Positions 10,657 to 20,017 of a stretch of 64,000 bases of DNA are shown here, one piece after another. Source of the stretch: Thermaerobacillus caldiproteolyticus. Its GTDB lineage: Bacteria > Bacillota > Bacilli > Bacillales > Anoxybacillaceae. Made by a program: the position numbers and the translations under genes. The stretch lies in NCBI RefSeq assembly GCF_013761245.1, contig NZ_JACDUT010000005.1, forward strand, positions 124,001-188,000, in the 5' to 3' direction. Below the pieces are notes generated by a model. That model worked only from the letters and a program-made list of their open reading frames with translations. It did not search any database and was not told the origin of the DNA. Numbering within the stretch: the first letter of the stretch is position 1; every line of letters begins with the position of its first letter.

Positions 10657-10794
10657 ATTAACTGACTCATTTTCAGCAACTACATTCTGTATGAACGAAG
10701 ATATTCAAAAAATTTCGGGAATTTTAAATGAACCGTTGTCTTGCATTATCGAAAATAGGGACTCGATTGTGAGTAATAACTGGGAGGAAAGAGG

Positions 10795-11340
10795 ATGAAT
10801 AAAACGAATCATGTACAGATACATGATATGCTAGCTGAAGATAAAGAAGCGGTGCGGCAGCTTCTGATTGACAGTTACCGGCAGTATGAGCGGGATTATC
10901 AAGATCCGAATGTGTGGTTTGATTATTTGGCAGATATTACGGCGTCTGTTGATAATCCGAATGTGGATCGGATTTTGGTGGCGAAGAGCGGCCAAGATAT
11001 TCTCGGAACCCTTCAACTGTTTGAGTCATCGGAAAAGGCATATGGCCGGCCGGAATTAAACATTTTTTCACCGATTGTCCGACTGCTGGCAGTTCATCCG
11101 AAGGCGAGAGGGCGTGGTATTGCGCAAAAATTGTTGAAAGAAAGTATCCGATATGCGCAATCCAAAGGGGCGGTTCACTTGTACTTGCATTCCAGCGATA
11201 AAATGCAAAAAGCGATACAGTTGTATGAATGGCTCAGATTTAAGCGAGATCAGTCAAAAGATTTTCAAAACCATGATATTTTAGTGAAGTGCTATCGGTT
11301 CGATATGAAAAAGGAGGTGCCCGTTTGTGGGGCAATCTAA
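10795..11340 (+). CDS. snaA: GNAT N-acetyltransferase SnaA
   Basis: A 181-aa acetyltransferase. The acetyl-CoA loop LAVHPKARGRGIAQKLL (motif R/Q-x-x-G-x-G/A, around residue 100) and the later LYEWLRFKR (around 144) fit the GNAT fold. YtmI/SnaA acetylates S-alkylcysteine, the first step of salvage. GGAGGAAAGAGG precedes ATG 10795. Its 3' end overlaps sndA by 14 nt, so acetylase and deacetylase are translationally coupled. The length matches B. subtilis YtmI. Confidence 0.87.
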   Translation: MNKTNHVQIHDMLAEDKEAVRQLLIDSYRQYERDYQDPNVWFDYLADITASVDNPNVDRILVAKSGQDILGTLQLFESSEKAYGRPELNIFSPIVRLLAVHPKARGRGIAQKLLKESIRYAQSKGAVHLYLHSSDKMQKAIQLYEWLRFKRDQSKDFQNHDILVKCYRFDMKKEVPVCGAI

Positions 11341-12466
11341 TCTGGAAGAGCGCTTAATTGCGATCCGGCGCCACTTTCATCAATACCCAGAATTGTCGGG
11401 CGAAGAGTTCGAGACAACGAAAACCATTCGTTCACTTTTAGAGCAAGCAGGTATTCCGATTTTAGAAACAAGCCTCCAAACGGGATTAGTAGCGCAGATA
11501 AGCGGGAAAAAGCAAGATCCAATCATTGCTTTGCGCGCTGATATCGTTGCTCTTCCCATTCAAGAAGAAACGGACTTGCCTTATGCTTCAAAAATACCGG
11601 GGAAGATGCATGCTTGCGGTCACGATTTTCATACCGCTGCTTTAATTGGTGCCGCTTATTTGTTGAAGGAAGAAGAGGAAGAGCTAAATGGTTCGGTTCG
11701 CTTCATTTTTCAACCGTCTGAGGAGATTGGTGGGGGAGCAGAAAAAGTCATCGCTGCTGGTCACTTGGAGAAAGTGAAAGCAATTTTTGGCTTACATAAT
11801 AAACCGGATTTACCGGTTGGAACAGTCGGTATTAAGAGAGGACCATTAATGGCGAGTGTTGATCGTTTTATCATTGAGGTTGAAGGTGTTGGAACACACG
11901 CCGCAGTGCCTCATGCAGGCATTGATTCTATTGTCGTTGCCTCACATATTGTTATTGCTTTACAAACGATTGTCAGCCGGCAATTAAGTTCGTTTGATAA
12001 TGCGGTAATCAGTGTTGCCCACATTTCAGCAGGAAATACATGGAATGTGATTCCGAGAACGGTTTTCTTAGAAGGAACTGTTCGAGCGTTTTCTGCCGAA
12101 ACGAGGGAAAAGATTCCGAAGTTTATCCAACAAATCATTACTGGTGTTGCCAATGCTCACGGTGCTCAAGCAACACTTCGCTGGATGCCGGGTCCGCCTC
12201 CTGTTCTAAACGAAGAAAAGGCTACTGAGCTATCCGTTCAAACGGCTGAGCAATTGGGATTAAACGTTGTTGAGCCGACGCCATCAATGGCTGGAGAGGA
12301 TTTTGCTGTCTATCAAAAGAAAATTTCGGGTTCGTTTGTTTTTATCGGGACTTCTGGAACACATGAATGGCATCACCCTGCTTTTACGTTGGATGAACGG
12401 GCTTTGCCTATCGCTGCGCGTTATTTAGCAGAAGTGGCGAAAAAGGCATTAAAGCATTTTAAATGA
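11327..12466 (+). CDS. sndA: M20-family amidohydrolase SndA (N-acetylcysteine deacetylase)
   Basis: A 379-aa zinc/nickel-type amidohydrolase of the M20/HipO family. Metal ligands appear in HACGHDFHTAAL (around residue 96) and QPSEEIGGGAEK (around 128), with HHPAFTLDE near the end. It would deacetylate N-acetylcysteine to cysteine, the last salvage step. AAGGAGGTG lies ahead of the GTG start at 11327, inside snaA. The next gene begins 18 bp after its stop, so the operon continues into the transporter. Confidence 0.87.
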   Translation: MGQSNLEERLIAIRRHFHQYPELSGEEFETTKTIRSLLEQAGIPILETSLQTGLVAQISGKKQDPIIALRADIVALPIQEETDLPYASKIPGKMHACGHDFHTAALIGAAYLLKEEEEELNGSVRFIFQPSEEIGGGAEKVIAAGHLEKVKAIFGLHNKPDLPVGTVGIKRGPLMASVDRFIIEVEGVGTHAAVPHAGIDSIVVASHIVIALQTIVSRQLSSFDNAVISVAHISAGNTWNVIPRTVFLEGTVRAFSAETREKIPKFIQQIITGVANAHGAQATLRWMPGPPPVLNEEKATELSVQTAEQLGLNVVEPTPSMAGEDFAVYQKKISGSFVFIGTSGTHEWHHPAFTLDERALPIAARYLAEVAKKALKHFK

Positions 12467-12484
12467 AACGGGGTGCTTGGGAAA

Positions 12485-13327
12485 ATGAGAAAATTTTATG
12501 TATTGGTCTTATTCACGATTGTATTTGGTATTTTAATAGGTTGCGGTAAAAACGAAGCATCTGGTAATGGAAAGGATACAAAAGATAAAACTGAGGAGAA
12601 AACAGTAACATTAAAGATTGGGGCTTCATCGACACCACATGCGGAAATTCTTGAATTTATTAAACCAAAGCTAGAGAAAGAAGGCGTTAAGCTTGATATT
12701 AAAATCATTAACGATGGCATTCAAACGAATGAACAGACAGCAAATGGAGAGTTGGATGCTAATTATTTTCAGCATACTCCGTTTTTGGAGCAGACAAATA
12801 AAGATAGCGGATTAAATCTCGTAAAAGTTGTTGGTGTTCATATTGAACCATTTGGTGTTTATTCAAAAAAAATCAAATCGATTGATGAGCTTTCAAAAGG
12901 AGCAAAAATTGCAATCCCAAAAGATCCTGTTAACTTCTCTCGCGCTTTGCGATTGTTTGCTGCTAACGGAATTATCGAATTAAATGAATCTTCAAATACA
13001 AATAAAAATTATACCGTACAAGACATTAAGAAAAATGATAAAAAGCTTCAATTTATTCCAGTTGATGGTCCGCTGCTAGTGCGTGCACTTGATGATGTCG
13101 AGGCTGCTGCAATCAATACGAACTATGCTTTAGAGGCCGGTCTTAAACCGAAAAAAGATGCTCTTATTATCGAGGGAGATCAATCCCCGTATGTCAACAT
13201 TTTAGTAGCACGTCCAGACAATAAGGATTCAGATGCGATTCAAAAGCTTGCAAAAGCATTAACAAGTCCAGAAGTAAAGAAGTTTATTGAAGACAAATAT
13301 GGTGGAGCTGTTGTTCCGGCATTTTAA
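12485..13327 (+). CDS. metQ: MetQ/NlpA-family substrate-binding lipoprotein
   Basis: A 280-aa ABC-importer binding protein. The signal peptide ends in the lipobox LIGC (cysteine around residue 20). NlpA-family blocks follow: GASSTPHAEILEFIKP, DANYFQHTPFL and DDVEAAAINTNYA. GTG 12473 lacks a ribosome site at the right distance, so ATG 12485 is chosen. It heads a metQ-metN-metP-metQ set inside the S-alkylcysteine salvage operon. B. subtilis has a Tcy-type importer at this place, so the substrate here may be an S-alkylcysteine or related compound rather than methionine. Confidence 0.88.
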   Translation: MRKFYVLVLFTIVFGILIGCGKNEASGNGKDTKDKTEEKTVTLKIGASSTPHAEILEFIKPKLEKEGVKLDIKIINDGIQTNEQTANGELDANYFQHTPFLEQTNKDSGLNLVKVVGVHIEPFGVYSKKIKSIDELSKGAKIAIPKDPVNFSRALRLFAANGIIELNESSNTNKNYTVQDIKKNDKKLQFIPVDGPLLVRALDDVEAAAINTNYALEAGLKPKKDALIIEGDQSPYVNILVARPDNKDSDAIQKLAKALTSPEVKKFIEDKYGGAVVPAF

Positions 13328-13342
13328 GGCGGGGGGAGTAAA

Positions 13343-14374
13343 GTGATTGAGTTTCGGAATGCCTCGAAAATTTTTAAAAGTGAAGATCGAACGATCGAAG
13401 CGTTAAAAAATATTAATTTGACGATTGAGAAAGGGGACATTTTCGGCGTCATTGGCTTTAGCGGAGCGGGGAAAAGTACATTGATTCGAATGGTTAATTT
13501 GCTAGAAAAACCGACTTCCGGACAAGTTTTAGTCGATGGCCAGGATTTATCAAAACTATCGGAAAAGGAGTTGCGTCAAGCGAAAAAAAACATTGGAATG
13601 ATTTTTCAGCATTTTAATTTACTAAGGTCCAAAACCGTTTTTGACAACGTCGCAATGCCTCTTAAGCTTAGTAAAACACCTAAATCTGTGATTGAAGAGC
13701 GCGTTCATGAATTGTTACACTTTGTCGGTCTCTCTGATAAGGCAAACAGCTATCCAGATCAGTTATCAGGCGGTCAAAAGCAGCGCGTGGGCATTGCCCG
13801 TGCATTGGCGACAAATCCATCGATTCTTCTTTGTGATGAACCGACTTCAGCACTTGACCCGCAAACGACGACGTCGATTTTACAGCTTTTAAAACGAGTG
13901 AATCAGGAATACAACGTGACGATTTTGATGATTACCCACGAAATGGAAGTGATTAAGCAAATTTGTAATCGCGTTGCCGTTATGCAGAACGGAGAGATTA
14001 TCGAAGAAGGCACGATTTTAGATATTTTTTCAAAACCAAAAACAGAGACGGCACGCAATTTTGTTCGTTCGGTTTTAAGAGACGAAATTCCACAAAGTAT
14101 TTTTCATATTTTACAAGCTAATGATAAGTTCAGCAAAATTTACAATATCGAGTTTATTGGAGAAAGTTCTGGCAAGCCGATTTTATCGCAAGTGGCAAAA
14201 TCGTTCGCAGTGGACGTGAACATTTTATTTGGCAGCATCAATGAGTTACAAGGAGTTCCTTTTGGAAATTTGATTGTTGAGTTGCAGGGGGAAGAAGCAG
14301 AAATTGCCCGGGCCTATGATTTTATCGTACAGCAAAATGTGTTAGTGAATGAGGTGATTCGCAATGGAGGTTAG
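13343..14374 (+). CDS. metN: Methionine-type ABC transporter ATPase
   Basis: A 343-aa ATPase with Walker A GFSGAGKST (around residue 38), signature LSGGQKQRVG (around 140) and Walker B ILLCDEPTSALDP (around 160). A C-terminal NIL-type regulatory domain follows (about residues 265-340). The GTG start at 13343 follows GGGGGAG. Its 3' end overlaps metP by 11 nt. The NIL domain in MetN proteins binds substrate and inhibits transport, so feedback inhibition is likely here too. Confidence 0.92.
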   Translation: MIEFRNASKIFKSEDRTIEALKNINLTIEKGDIFGVIGFSGAGKSTLIRMVNLLEKPTSGQVLVDGQDLSKLSEKELRQAKKNIGMIFQHFNLLRSKTVFDNVAMPLKLSKTPKSVIEERVHELLHFVGLSDKANSYPDQLSGGQKQRVGIARALATNPSILLCDEPTSALDPQTTTSILQLLKRVNQEYNVTILMITHEMEVIKQICNRVAVMQNGEIIEEGTILDIFSKPKTETARNFVRSVLRDEIPQSIFHILQANDKFSKIYNIEFIGESSGKPILSQVAKSFAVDVNILFGSINELQGVPFGNLIVELQGEEAEIARAYDFIVQQNVLVNEVIRNGG

Positions 14375-15014
14375 TCTGGATCTAATTTTGCAGGCGTGCT
14401 GGGAAACATTATATATGGTTAGCATATCGCTTGTATTTGGGTCACTAATTGGTCTGCCTTTAGGGATTTTATTAGTCGTTACTCGTAAAGGTCATATCTT
14501 GGAGAATGCGTTTGTCTTCTCGATTTTAAATCCGATTGTAAATATTTTACGATCGATTCCGTTCATTATTTTGCTTGTTGCGATTATTCCATTTACGAGA
14601 TTTATTGTCGGTACGGCAATTGGGACAACGGCGGCGATTGTTCCGCTTGTACTTCATATTGGGCCGTACATGTCGCGCCTGATTGAAAATTCTCTCTTAG
14701 AGGTGGATAAAGGAATTATTGAAAGTGCACAAGCGATGGGTGCTACCCCATTGCAAATTATTTTTTGCTTTCTTTTGCCAGAGGCGCTGCCTTCTATTGT
14801 TTTGAGCATAACAACGGCAACGATTGGTCTCATCGGTGCCACAGCGATGGCAGGAGCAATTGGTGGCGGTGGTTTAGGCGACTTGGCGATTACGTATGGT
14901 TATCAGCGCTTCAGCACCATCACTATTGTTGTCACGGTTGTGATTCTTGTTTTACTTGTACAGGGCATACAATCACTTGGGAATTTGATCGAGCGAAAAA
15001 TTAGAAGAATGTAG
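14364..15014 (+). CDS. metP: Methionine-type ABC transporter permease
   Basis: A 216-aa membrane protein with about five hydrophobic segments and the EAA loop ESAQAMGATPLQIIF (around residue 115), as in MetI/MetP permeases. ATG 14364 lies inside the end of metN. It is followed 29 bp later by a second binding-protein gene. The pairing of one permease and ATPase with two binding proteins suggests two substrates share the channel. Confidence 0.92.
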   Translation: MEVSLDLILQACWETLYMVSISLVFGSLIGLPLGILLVVTRKGHILENAFVFSILNPIVNILRSIPFIILLVAIIPFTRFIVGTAIGTTAAIVPLVLHIGPYMSRLIENSLLEVDKGIIESAQAMGATPLQIIFCFLLPEALPSIVLSITTATIGLIGATAMAGAIGGGGLGDLAITYGYQRFSTITIVVTVVILVLLVQGIQSLGNLIERKIRRM

Positions 15015-15043
15015 TCAGCATTAAATGAGAGAAGAGAGGGAAT

Positions 15044-15895
15044 ATGGTGAAAAAGGTATTTATATCTATTTTTGTTTTTATTTTATTTCTTAGTTTGATG
15101 GGGTGTGGAAAAACAACAGGGAGTGAAGCGAAAGATAAAAAAATTAAAGTCGGCATTCGTAGCTCGGAATTACGGACGTGGGAATTTATTAAAGAGAAGG
15201 CGAAAAAGGAAGGACTGGATCTTGAATTGGTTACTTTCAACGCATCGGTTGATCCTAATCAAGTACTAGCTGAAGGAGATATTGATGTCAATGCGTTTCA
15301 GCATATTGCATATTTAACAAGTTTTAACGAAAAAAACGGTACAGATATTGTCCCGATTGGAACGACGCTGATTGCCCCTTTAGGTCTTTATTCGAAGAAA
15401 TACAAATCTCTTGACGAGCTTCCGAAAAATGCTAAGATCGCGGTGCCAAATGATGCATCGAACTGGGGGCGTGCCTTGTTATTACTACAAGAAGCAAAGC
15501 TAATCAAGGTAGTGGACAATTTTGATGGAAACGGTGGAGCTGACAAAATCAAAGAAAATCCAAAACACATTAAGATTGTTCCTGTTGATGGAGCGGCCAC
15601 TCCACGAGTCATGGATGATGTTGATGCATCGGTTATTAATAACGGTGTAGCGGTAGAAGCAGGATTGTATCTGAAAGATGCCATTATTCATGAAAGTAAA
15701 ACAGCAAAGCCTTATATCAACGTAATTGCAGCACGGAAAGAAGACGCCAATCGCCCTGAGTTAAAGAAACTGGTCAAAATCTATCAAACGGATGAAGTGG
15801 CGAATTTCATTAAGAAAACTTATAAGGGAAACTACATTCCAACGTTTATTTCGTTAAAGGAATTAAAAACATTTAAAGACGCTTACAAAAACTAA
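15044..15895 (+). CDS. Second MetQ/NlpA-family binding lipoprotein
   Basis: A 283-aa lipoprotein with lipobox LMGC (cysteine around residue 21) and NlpA features VNAFQHIAYL, PNDASNWGRAL and VINNGVAVEAGL. It differs clearly from the first MetQ in this operon (for example WEFIKEKAKKEG in place of AEILEFIKPKLEKEG), so it is not a recent duplicate and probably recognises another sulfur compound. GAGAGGGAAT precedes ATG 15044. It is 16 bp upstream of a GGGGGAG-led monooxygenase gene. Confidence 0.88.
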   Translation: MVKKVFISIFVFILFLSLMGCGKTTGSEAKDKKIKVGIRSSELRTWEFIKEKAKKEGLDLELVTFNASVDPNQVLAEGDIDVNAFQHIAYLTSFNEKNGTDIVPIGTTLIAPLGLYSKKYKSLDELPKNAKIAVPNDASNWGRALLLLQEAKLIKVVDNFDGNGGADKIKENPKHIKIVPVDGAATPRVMDDVDASVINNGVAVEAGLYLKDAIIHESKTAKPYINVIAARKEDANRPELKKLVKIYQTDEVANFIKKTYKGNYIPTFISLKELKTFKDAYKN

Positions 15896-15926
15896 AAGGA
15901 ATTTCATAACTTTGGGGGAGATAAAA

Positions 15927-17288
15927 TTGGCAAAGAAAAAGCAGATTAAATTGGCTGCTTATTTAATTGGAACGGGGATGCATATCGCATCATGGCGGCA
16001 TCCGGATGCGAAACCGACAGCAAGCATAGACGTCCATCACTTTATCCAACTTGCCCAAACGGCAGAACGAGGTAAATTTGATATGGTGTTTATCCCCGAT
16101 AGCTTGGCGATTAACGAGGATTCTCATCCAAACATTTTAAATCGATTCGACCCGGTTGTTTTAATTACAGCGATTGCGACAGCAACATCAAAAATTGGTC
16201 TCGTTGCAACAGCTTCAACTTCTTACGGAGAACCGTATATCCTAGCACGGCAATTCGCCTCTGTCGACCATATTAGTAACGGACGTGTTGGCTGGAATGT
16301 CGTTACAACAGGAGATGCGACGGGCGCTACGGCACTAAACTTTAGCAGAACAGAGCACTATAAACACGATGAACGCTACCGACGAGCTGAAGAATTTGTT
16401 GATGTCGTTCAAGGGCTGTGGGATTCTTGGGAGGATGATGCCTTTGTCTTCGACAAGGAAAAAGGGGTATTTTTTGAGCCAGAGAGGCTCCATACGCTTG
16501 ATTACAAAGGGCAGTATTTCTCCGTCCGTGGTCCTCTTAATATTGCGCGTTCGAAGCAAGGACATCCGGTCATCGTGCAAGCTGGATCGTCAGAACCGGG
16601 CCAGCGGTTAGCTGCAAGAACGGCAGAAGTCGTTTTTGCGCATCGCGATAATATAGAGAAAGCAAAGGAATTTTACAAAAGCTTAAAATCAAAAACGGCA
16701 GACTATGGCCGTCATCCAGATGAGCTTTCAATTTTAGTCGGCATTTCGCCAATCGTTGGCGAAACAGAAGAAATTGCGCGGCAAAAATTTGAAGAGCTGC
16801 AAAAGCTTGTTCTCCCATATGAAGCATTAAAATTCTTGTCCGGCTATATGGGAAATGTCGATTTCACGAAATATTCGCTTGATACACCGGTAAAAGAAGT
16901 GGATCTTCCAGAAGAAATAAATGGAATTCAGAGTCAGTATGAAGATATAAAACGAATTATTAACAAAGAAGACTTAACGGTTGGTGAGCTTTACTCACGC
17001 CTTTTCATCGGTGCAGGCAGACGTGACCACTTTGTTGGAACTCCAGAAAAAATTGCCGATGAATTGGAAAAATGGCTTACAGAGGAGGCGGCGGACGGCT
17101 TTATTCTTCAGGCACCGCTGTATCCAAGAGATTTAGAAGATTTTGTGAATTATGTAATTCCGATTCTTCAGAAGCGAGGTTTATTCCGACGCGAGTATGA
17201 AGGAGATACGTTGCGCGATCATTTAGGACTTCAGAAGCCTGTAAATCGCTATACGCAGGCGAGACAATCCAAACTAGCCATCCAATAG
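15927..17288 (+). CDS. Second NtaA/SnaA/DszA-family FMN monooxygenase
   Basis: A 453-aa enzyme of the same family as CmoJ but clearly divergent. Blocks include STSYGEPYILARQFASVDH, GRVGWNVVTTGDATGATA and VIVQAGSSEPGQRLAA. TTG 15927 is chosen because GGGGGAG lies 6 nt upstream; an earlier TTG at 15912 has no site. It lies between a binding lipoprotein and an SfnB-like flavoprotein, so it probably oxidises the organosulfur compound imported by the adjacent transporter. The substrate is unknown. Confidence 0.83.
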   Translation: MAKKKQIKLAAYLIGTGMHIASWRHPDAKPTASIDVHHFIQLAQTAERGKFDMVFIPDSLAINEDSHPNILNRFDPVVLITAIATATSKIGLVATASTSYGEPYILARQFASVDHISNGRVGWNVVTTGDATGATALNFSRTEHYKHDERYRRAEEFVDVVQGLWDSWEDDAFVFDKEKGVFFEPERLHTLDYKGQYFSVRGPLNIARSKQGHPVIVQAGSSEPGQRLAARTAEVVFAHRDNIEKAKEFYKSLKSKTADYGRHPDELSILVGISPIVGETEEIARQKFEELQKLVLPYEALKFLSGYMGNVDFTKYSLDTPVKEVDLPEEINGIQSQYEDIKRIINKEDLTVGELYSRLFIGAGRRDHFVGTPEKIADELEKWLTEEAADGFILQAPLYPRDLEDFVNYVIPILQKRGLFRREYEGDTLRDHLGLQKPVNRYTQARQSKLAIQ

Positions 17289-17307
17289 TGAGAGGGGAGA
17301 GAACAGT

Positions 17308-18513
17308 ATGGCAGTGAGAGAGTTCGATCCCTTTATAAGGAACGAAAGAGAAGAGAAGCTTGCTCGTTATGCAGAAGCACTGGCAAGTCAAATTGCCAAA
17401 ACGGCTCATGTATACGATGAAAGCGGAGCATTCCCGTTTGAACACTTTGATTTGCTGCGCAAAGAAGGCTATTTAAAGTTGACGGTACCAAAACAATATG
17501 GCGGAGACGAGATTTCCTTGTATGAAACATTGCTCGTTCAGGAAAGGCTTGCTCGCGGGGATGGTTCGACTGCGCTTGCTGTTGGTTGGCATCTTCTTAC
17601 TTTTTTAAATTTGCGCAGCGTTCGCCCTTGGAAGGAAGAGGTGTTTGCGAGGCTTTGCAGAGCAGCAGTGAAAGAAGGAAAAATGCTGAATATCATTTCT
17701 TCCGAAAGAGAAACCGGCAATTTGGCAAGAGGCGGAATTCCTTCCACGACAGCCAAGCGCACATCTGGCGGTTATATGATCTCAGGAGTCAAGTCATTTG
17801 CCTCATTGGCGCCAATTCTCGATCACTTTACTGTTAGTGCTTATCTGGAAGACGAAGATAAAGTAGCAGAATTTTTAATTACAAAAAACGAAAATGTGAA
17901 GGTGATAGAATCGTGGAATACGATTGGCATGAGAAGCACAGGAAGCCATGATATCGAATTAAACGATGTCTTTGTTCCTGAAGAGGCCTTGCTATCACGC
18001 TTGGATGATAACCATATCAATCGTTTTATGGCAGACAGCCGCGCTTATTCACTGGAAGTACCGGCGGTTTATCTAGGCATTGCTTGGGCTGCAAGAGATT
18101 TTATCCTTGATTTTGCCGTTTCCAAATATTCTCGCAGTTTTGGCGGGGAAATTGCCGATATCCCGCACATCCGCGATAAAATCGGGCAAATTGAAATTTT
18201 GTTGAAATCTTCACGGCATACGTTGTATGCGATTGCTGAAAAGTGGGAAAACAATCCAGAGCATAAAGATCGTTTTTCAGACGAAGTTAGCATGGCAAAA
18301 TATATCATATGCAACAATGCCATACGCATTGTTGAGCTTGCGATGCGCATTGCAGGAGGCCATGCATTATCAAAAAATCATAAATTAGAACGCCTTTTTC
18401 GCGACGTTCAGTGTGGCCCGTTTCATCCGCCTCAAGACGATATGGTGATTCATCAATTGACGGATTCCGTATTAGCGAAAGTAAAAGCTAAGAAGAGTAG
18501 AGTAGAAAACTGA
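17308..18513 (+). CDS. Acyl-CoA dehydrogenase-fold flavoprotein (SfnB/DszC-like)
   Basis: A 401-aa protein with the acyl-CoA dehydrogenase fold. It has KEGYLKLTVPKQYGG (around residue 52), WNTIGMRSTGSHDIEL (around 198) and the C-terminal helical domain with GGHALSKNHKLERLFRDVQ. The C-terminus resembles flavin monooxygenases such as DszC and SfnB rather than true fatty-acid enzymes, and the sulfur context supports this. GGGGAGA precedes ATG 17308. It ends the operon before a weak terminator. Likely an S-oxygenase or C-S cleavage partner of the preceding monooxygenase. Confidence 0.78.
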   Translation: MAVREFDPFIRNEREEKLARYAEALASQIAKTAHVYDESGAFPFEHFDLLRKEGYLKLTVPKQYGGDEISLYETLLVQERLARGDGSTALAVGWHLLTFLNLRSVRPWKEEVFARLCRAAVKEGKMLNIISSERETGNLARGGIPSTTAKRTSGGYMISGVKSFASLAPILDHFTVSAYLEDEDKVAEFLITKNENVKVIESWNTIGMRSTGSHDIELNDVFVPEEALLSRLDDNHINRFMADSRAYSLEVPAVYLGIAWAARDFILDFAVSKYSRSFGGEIADIPHIRDKIGQIEILLKSSRHTLYAIAEKWENNPEHKDRFSDEVSMAKYIICNNAIRIVELAMRIAGGHALSKNHKLERLFRDVQCGPFHPPQDDMVIHQLTDSVLAKVKAKKSRVEN

Positions 18514-18518
18514 GTTCG

Positions 18519-18544
18519 AAGGGACGGCATACACTGTCCCCTTT
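18519..18544 (+). terminator. Weak terminator closing the sulfur operon
   Basis: GGGAC (18521-18525) pairs with GTCCC (18536-18540), flanked by AA and a CTTTT tail. Short stem; probable rather than certain. The following interval to 19016 shows no intact gene. Confidence 0.5.
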
Positions 18545-19016
18545 TCAGCTTCCATTCATTAAAACTGTACGTGAATTGTTCCCTAGTACCGCTTCCTGAC
18601 GTTCTTTCGCATTTTTCTATTTGTCATACATGGAATCTTAAGGATTTAACCTCTGTATAACGATGGCTTATTTAATCGATAATGCTCCTAAATAGAAACG
18701 ATTGAACGCTAGGAATACCCATTTTACAGCCCGGACGTTATGAAAGGAAGAACAGGAAGTCAAAGATGCCTTTTTATGCCGATGTATTGCGGTAGTTCGG
18801 TTGGTTATCGAAGGCTTCCTTGGTAAATAATAAAGCTCAAATAGTTAAACGAACTTTCAACGAAGCATGAAAAGTAGGCATTTATTGATGATTTCATTAG
18901 GGAGAGTGATTGGAACAGGGCTTTCCTAAGTTTCAGGCTATACTATAATCAAACAGAGCCCGCAGGAACGATTATTGTGTATTTAGTTGGCGGTTTTATT
19001 ACGTATCTGGTTATCG

Positions 19017-19505
19017 TTATGCCTTTGATTCATCTATTTTGTTCATCCATTGCATAAGCATACGAACAAAAAGTGATAGAAGAAAGATGGTTATAAACGA
19101 GTGCATCCATGTCCATGTATGGTACTTAATTAAATCGGTATATTTTTCACAAAGAACCTCAATGATCGTTAGCGCAGCGGTGTACAATGCACATTGTAGA
19201 ACAATGCCTAGAAATTTTGAATGATAAGTTGTTTGAAAAAAGTAAACACACATAATTGGATATAGAAAGGATTCAAAAATAATGCTGGTCTCGAAATATT
19301 TACTTAAAAACCTTACAGGGTATTCAATCATTTTTTCTGTTGCAACAAAAATGCCAATATATGTTGACAAATAAGCTTTCAATAAGAAAACTAAAATCGT
19401 GTCTTTGATTATCGGTTTTCTTTCTTTGATTAGTGGTTTTCTTAAACTGAAAAACAATAAGGCAAGTCCAATGATAGAAAATGACCATAAAATGATTCTG
19501 TCCAT
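19017..19505 (-). CDS. CBO0543-type integral membrane protein
   Basis: A 162-aa protein with about five hydrophobic segments. The conserved-looking block IEYPVRFLSKYFETSI, then YFFQTTYHSKFLGI and YHTWTWMHSFI, matches my recollection of the CBO0543 family of sporeformer membrane proteins. Function unknown. GGGAGAG precedes ATG 19505 on the minus strand. It is a lone gene in a region of decayed DNA. Confidence 0.7.
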   Translation of the reverse strand: MDRIILWSFSIIGLALLFFSLRKPLIKERKPIIKDTILVFLLKAYLSTYIGIFVATEKMIEYPVRFLSKYFETSIIFESFLYPIMCVYFFQTTYHSKFLGIVLQCALYTAALTIIEVLCEKYTDLIKYHTWTWMHSFITIFLLSLFVRMLMQWMNKIDESKA

Positions 19506-19589
19506 GGATTAATTACTCTCCCATTGTTCATTTGTTTATTATTTTTATTATACCCAAGTAAAAATTAAATATTTACCAATGCATAAAAA

Positions 19590-19732
19590 GAGCTTTTTTG
19601 CAGCAGCCAGATTTCAGGAACAGCAAATTATGAATTGATTAACAAATTAGAGCAAGTAGTACAGCAATTGATGAGACTCAGAAGAAATTAGCTGCTACTC
19701 AGGAAGAGAATAAGCAGAGATTAGAAAAATGA
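19590..19732 (+). pseudogene. Possible remnant of a MerR/DUF3967-like coiled-coil tail
   Basis: Two short frames, NYELINKLEQVVQQLM and DETQKKLAATQEENKQRLEK, read like the C-terminal coiled coil of MerR-like plasmid or prophage proteins with a DUF3967 tail. They lie in different frames with stops. A good terminator at 19817-19844 follows. Weak evidence; otherwise 19506-20017 contains nothing I can name. Confidence 0.35.
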
Positions 19733-19816
19733 GATCAAAAACTATTAGTAAAAAAATGAAAATTAACAAAAACAGGAATCAAAACGGGAACGTTTTTTCA
19801 GTTTTTTGATGCAGGA

Positions 19817-19844
19817 AGAGCAGCAATTAATCGTTGCTCTTTTT
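19817..19844 (+). terminator. Rho-independent terminator
   Basis: AGAGCAGC / GTTGCTCT (8 bp, one G-T pair) followed by four T's; probably the terminator of the decayed gene upstream. Confidence 0.7.
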
Positions 19845-20017
19845 ATATTGACTTATTAAGGTTTATTTTCGAGTGATACTATCTCTTTATAGAAAAGAAA
19901 ATGCGATACTGTCTAACTATATAGAATTTTTTTAATAAACATCTGTTAAAGAATGTTGCTGATTTTTTTCAACTAACGGGCAGTAATAATTGAACAAAAG
20001 GTGTTTCAATTCCATGC

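Noticed and set aside
18929-19057. Frame reading YYNQTEPAGTIIVYLVGG, like the end of an ABC permease
   Set aside because: Short, no start, and overlapping the CBO0543-type gene. A permease relic is possible but cannot be supported.
19965-20000. CAACTAACGGGCAGTAATAATTG, reminiscent of Bacillus IS or repeat ends
   Set aside because: No partner end or flanking duplication was found; similarity is by memory only.
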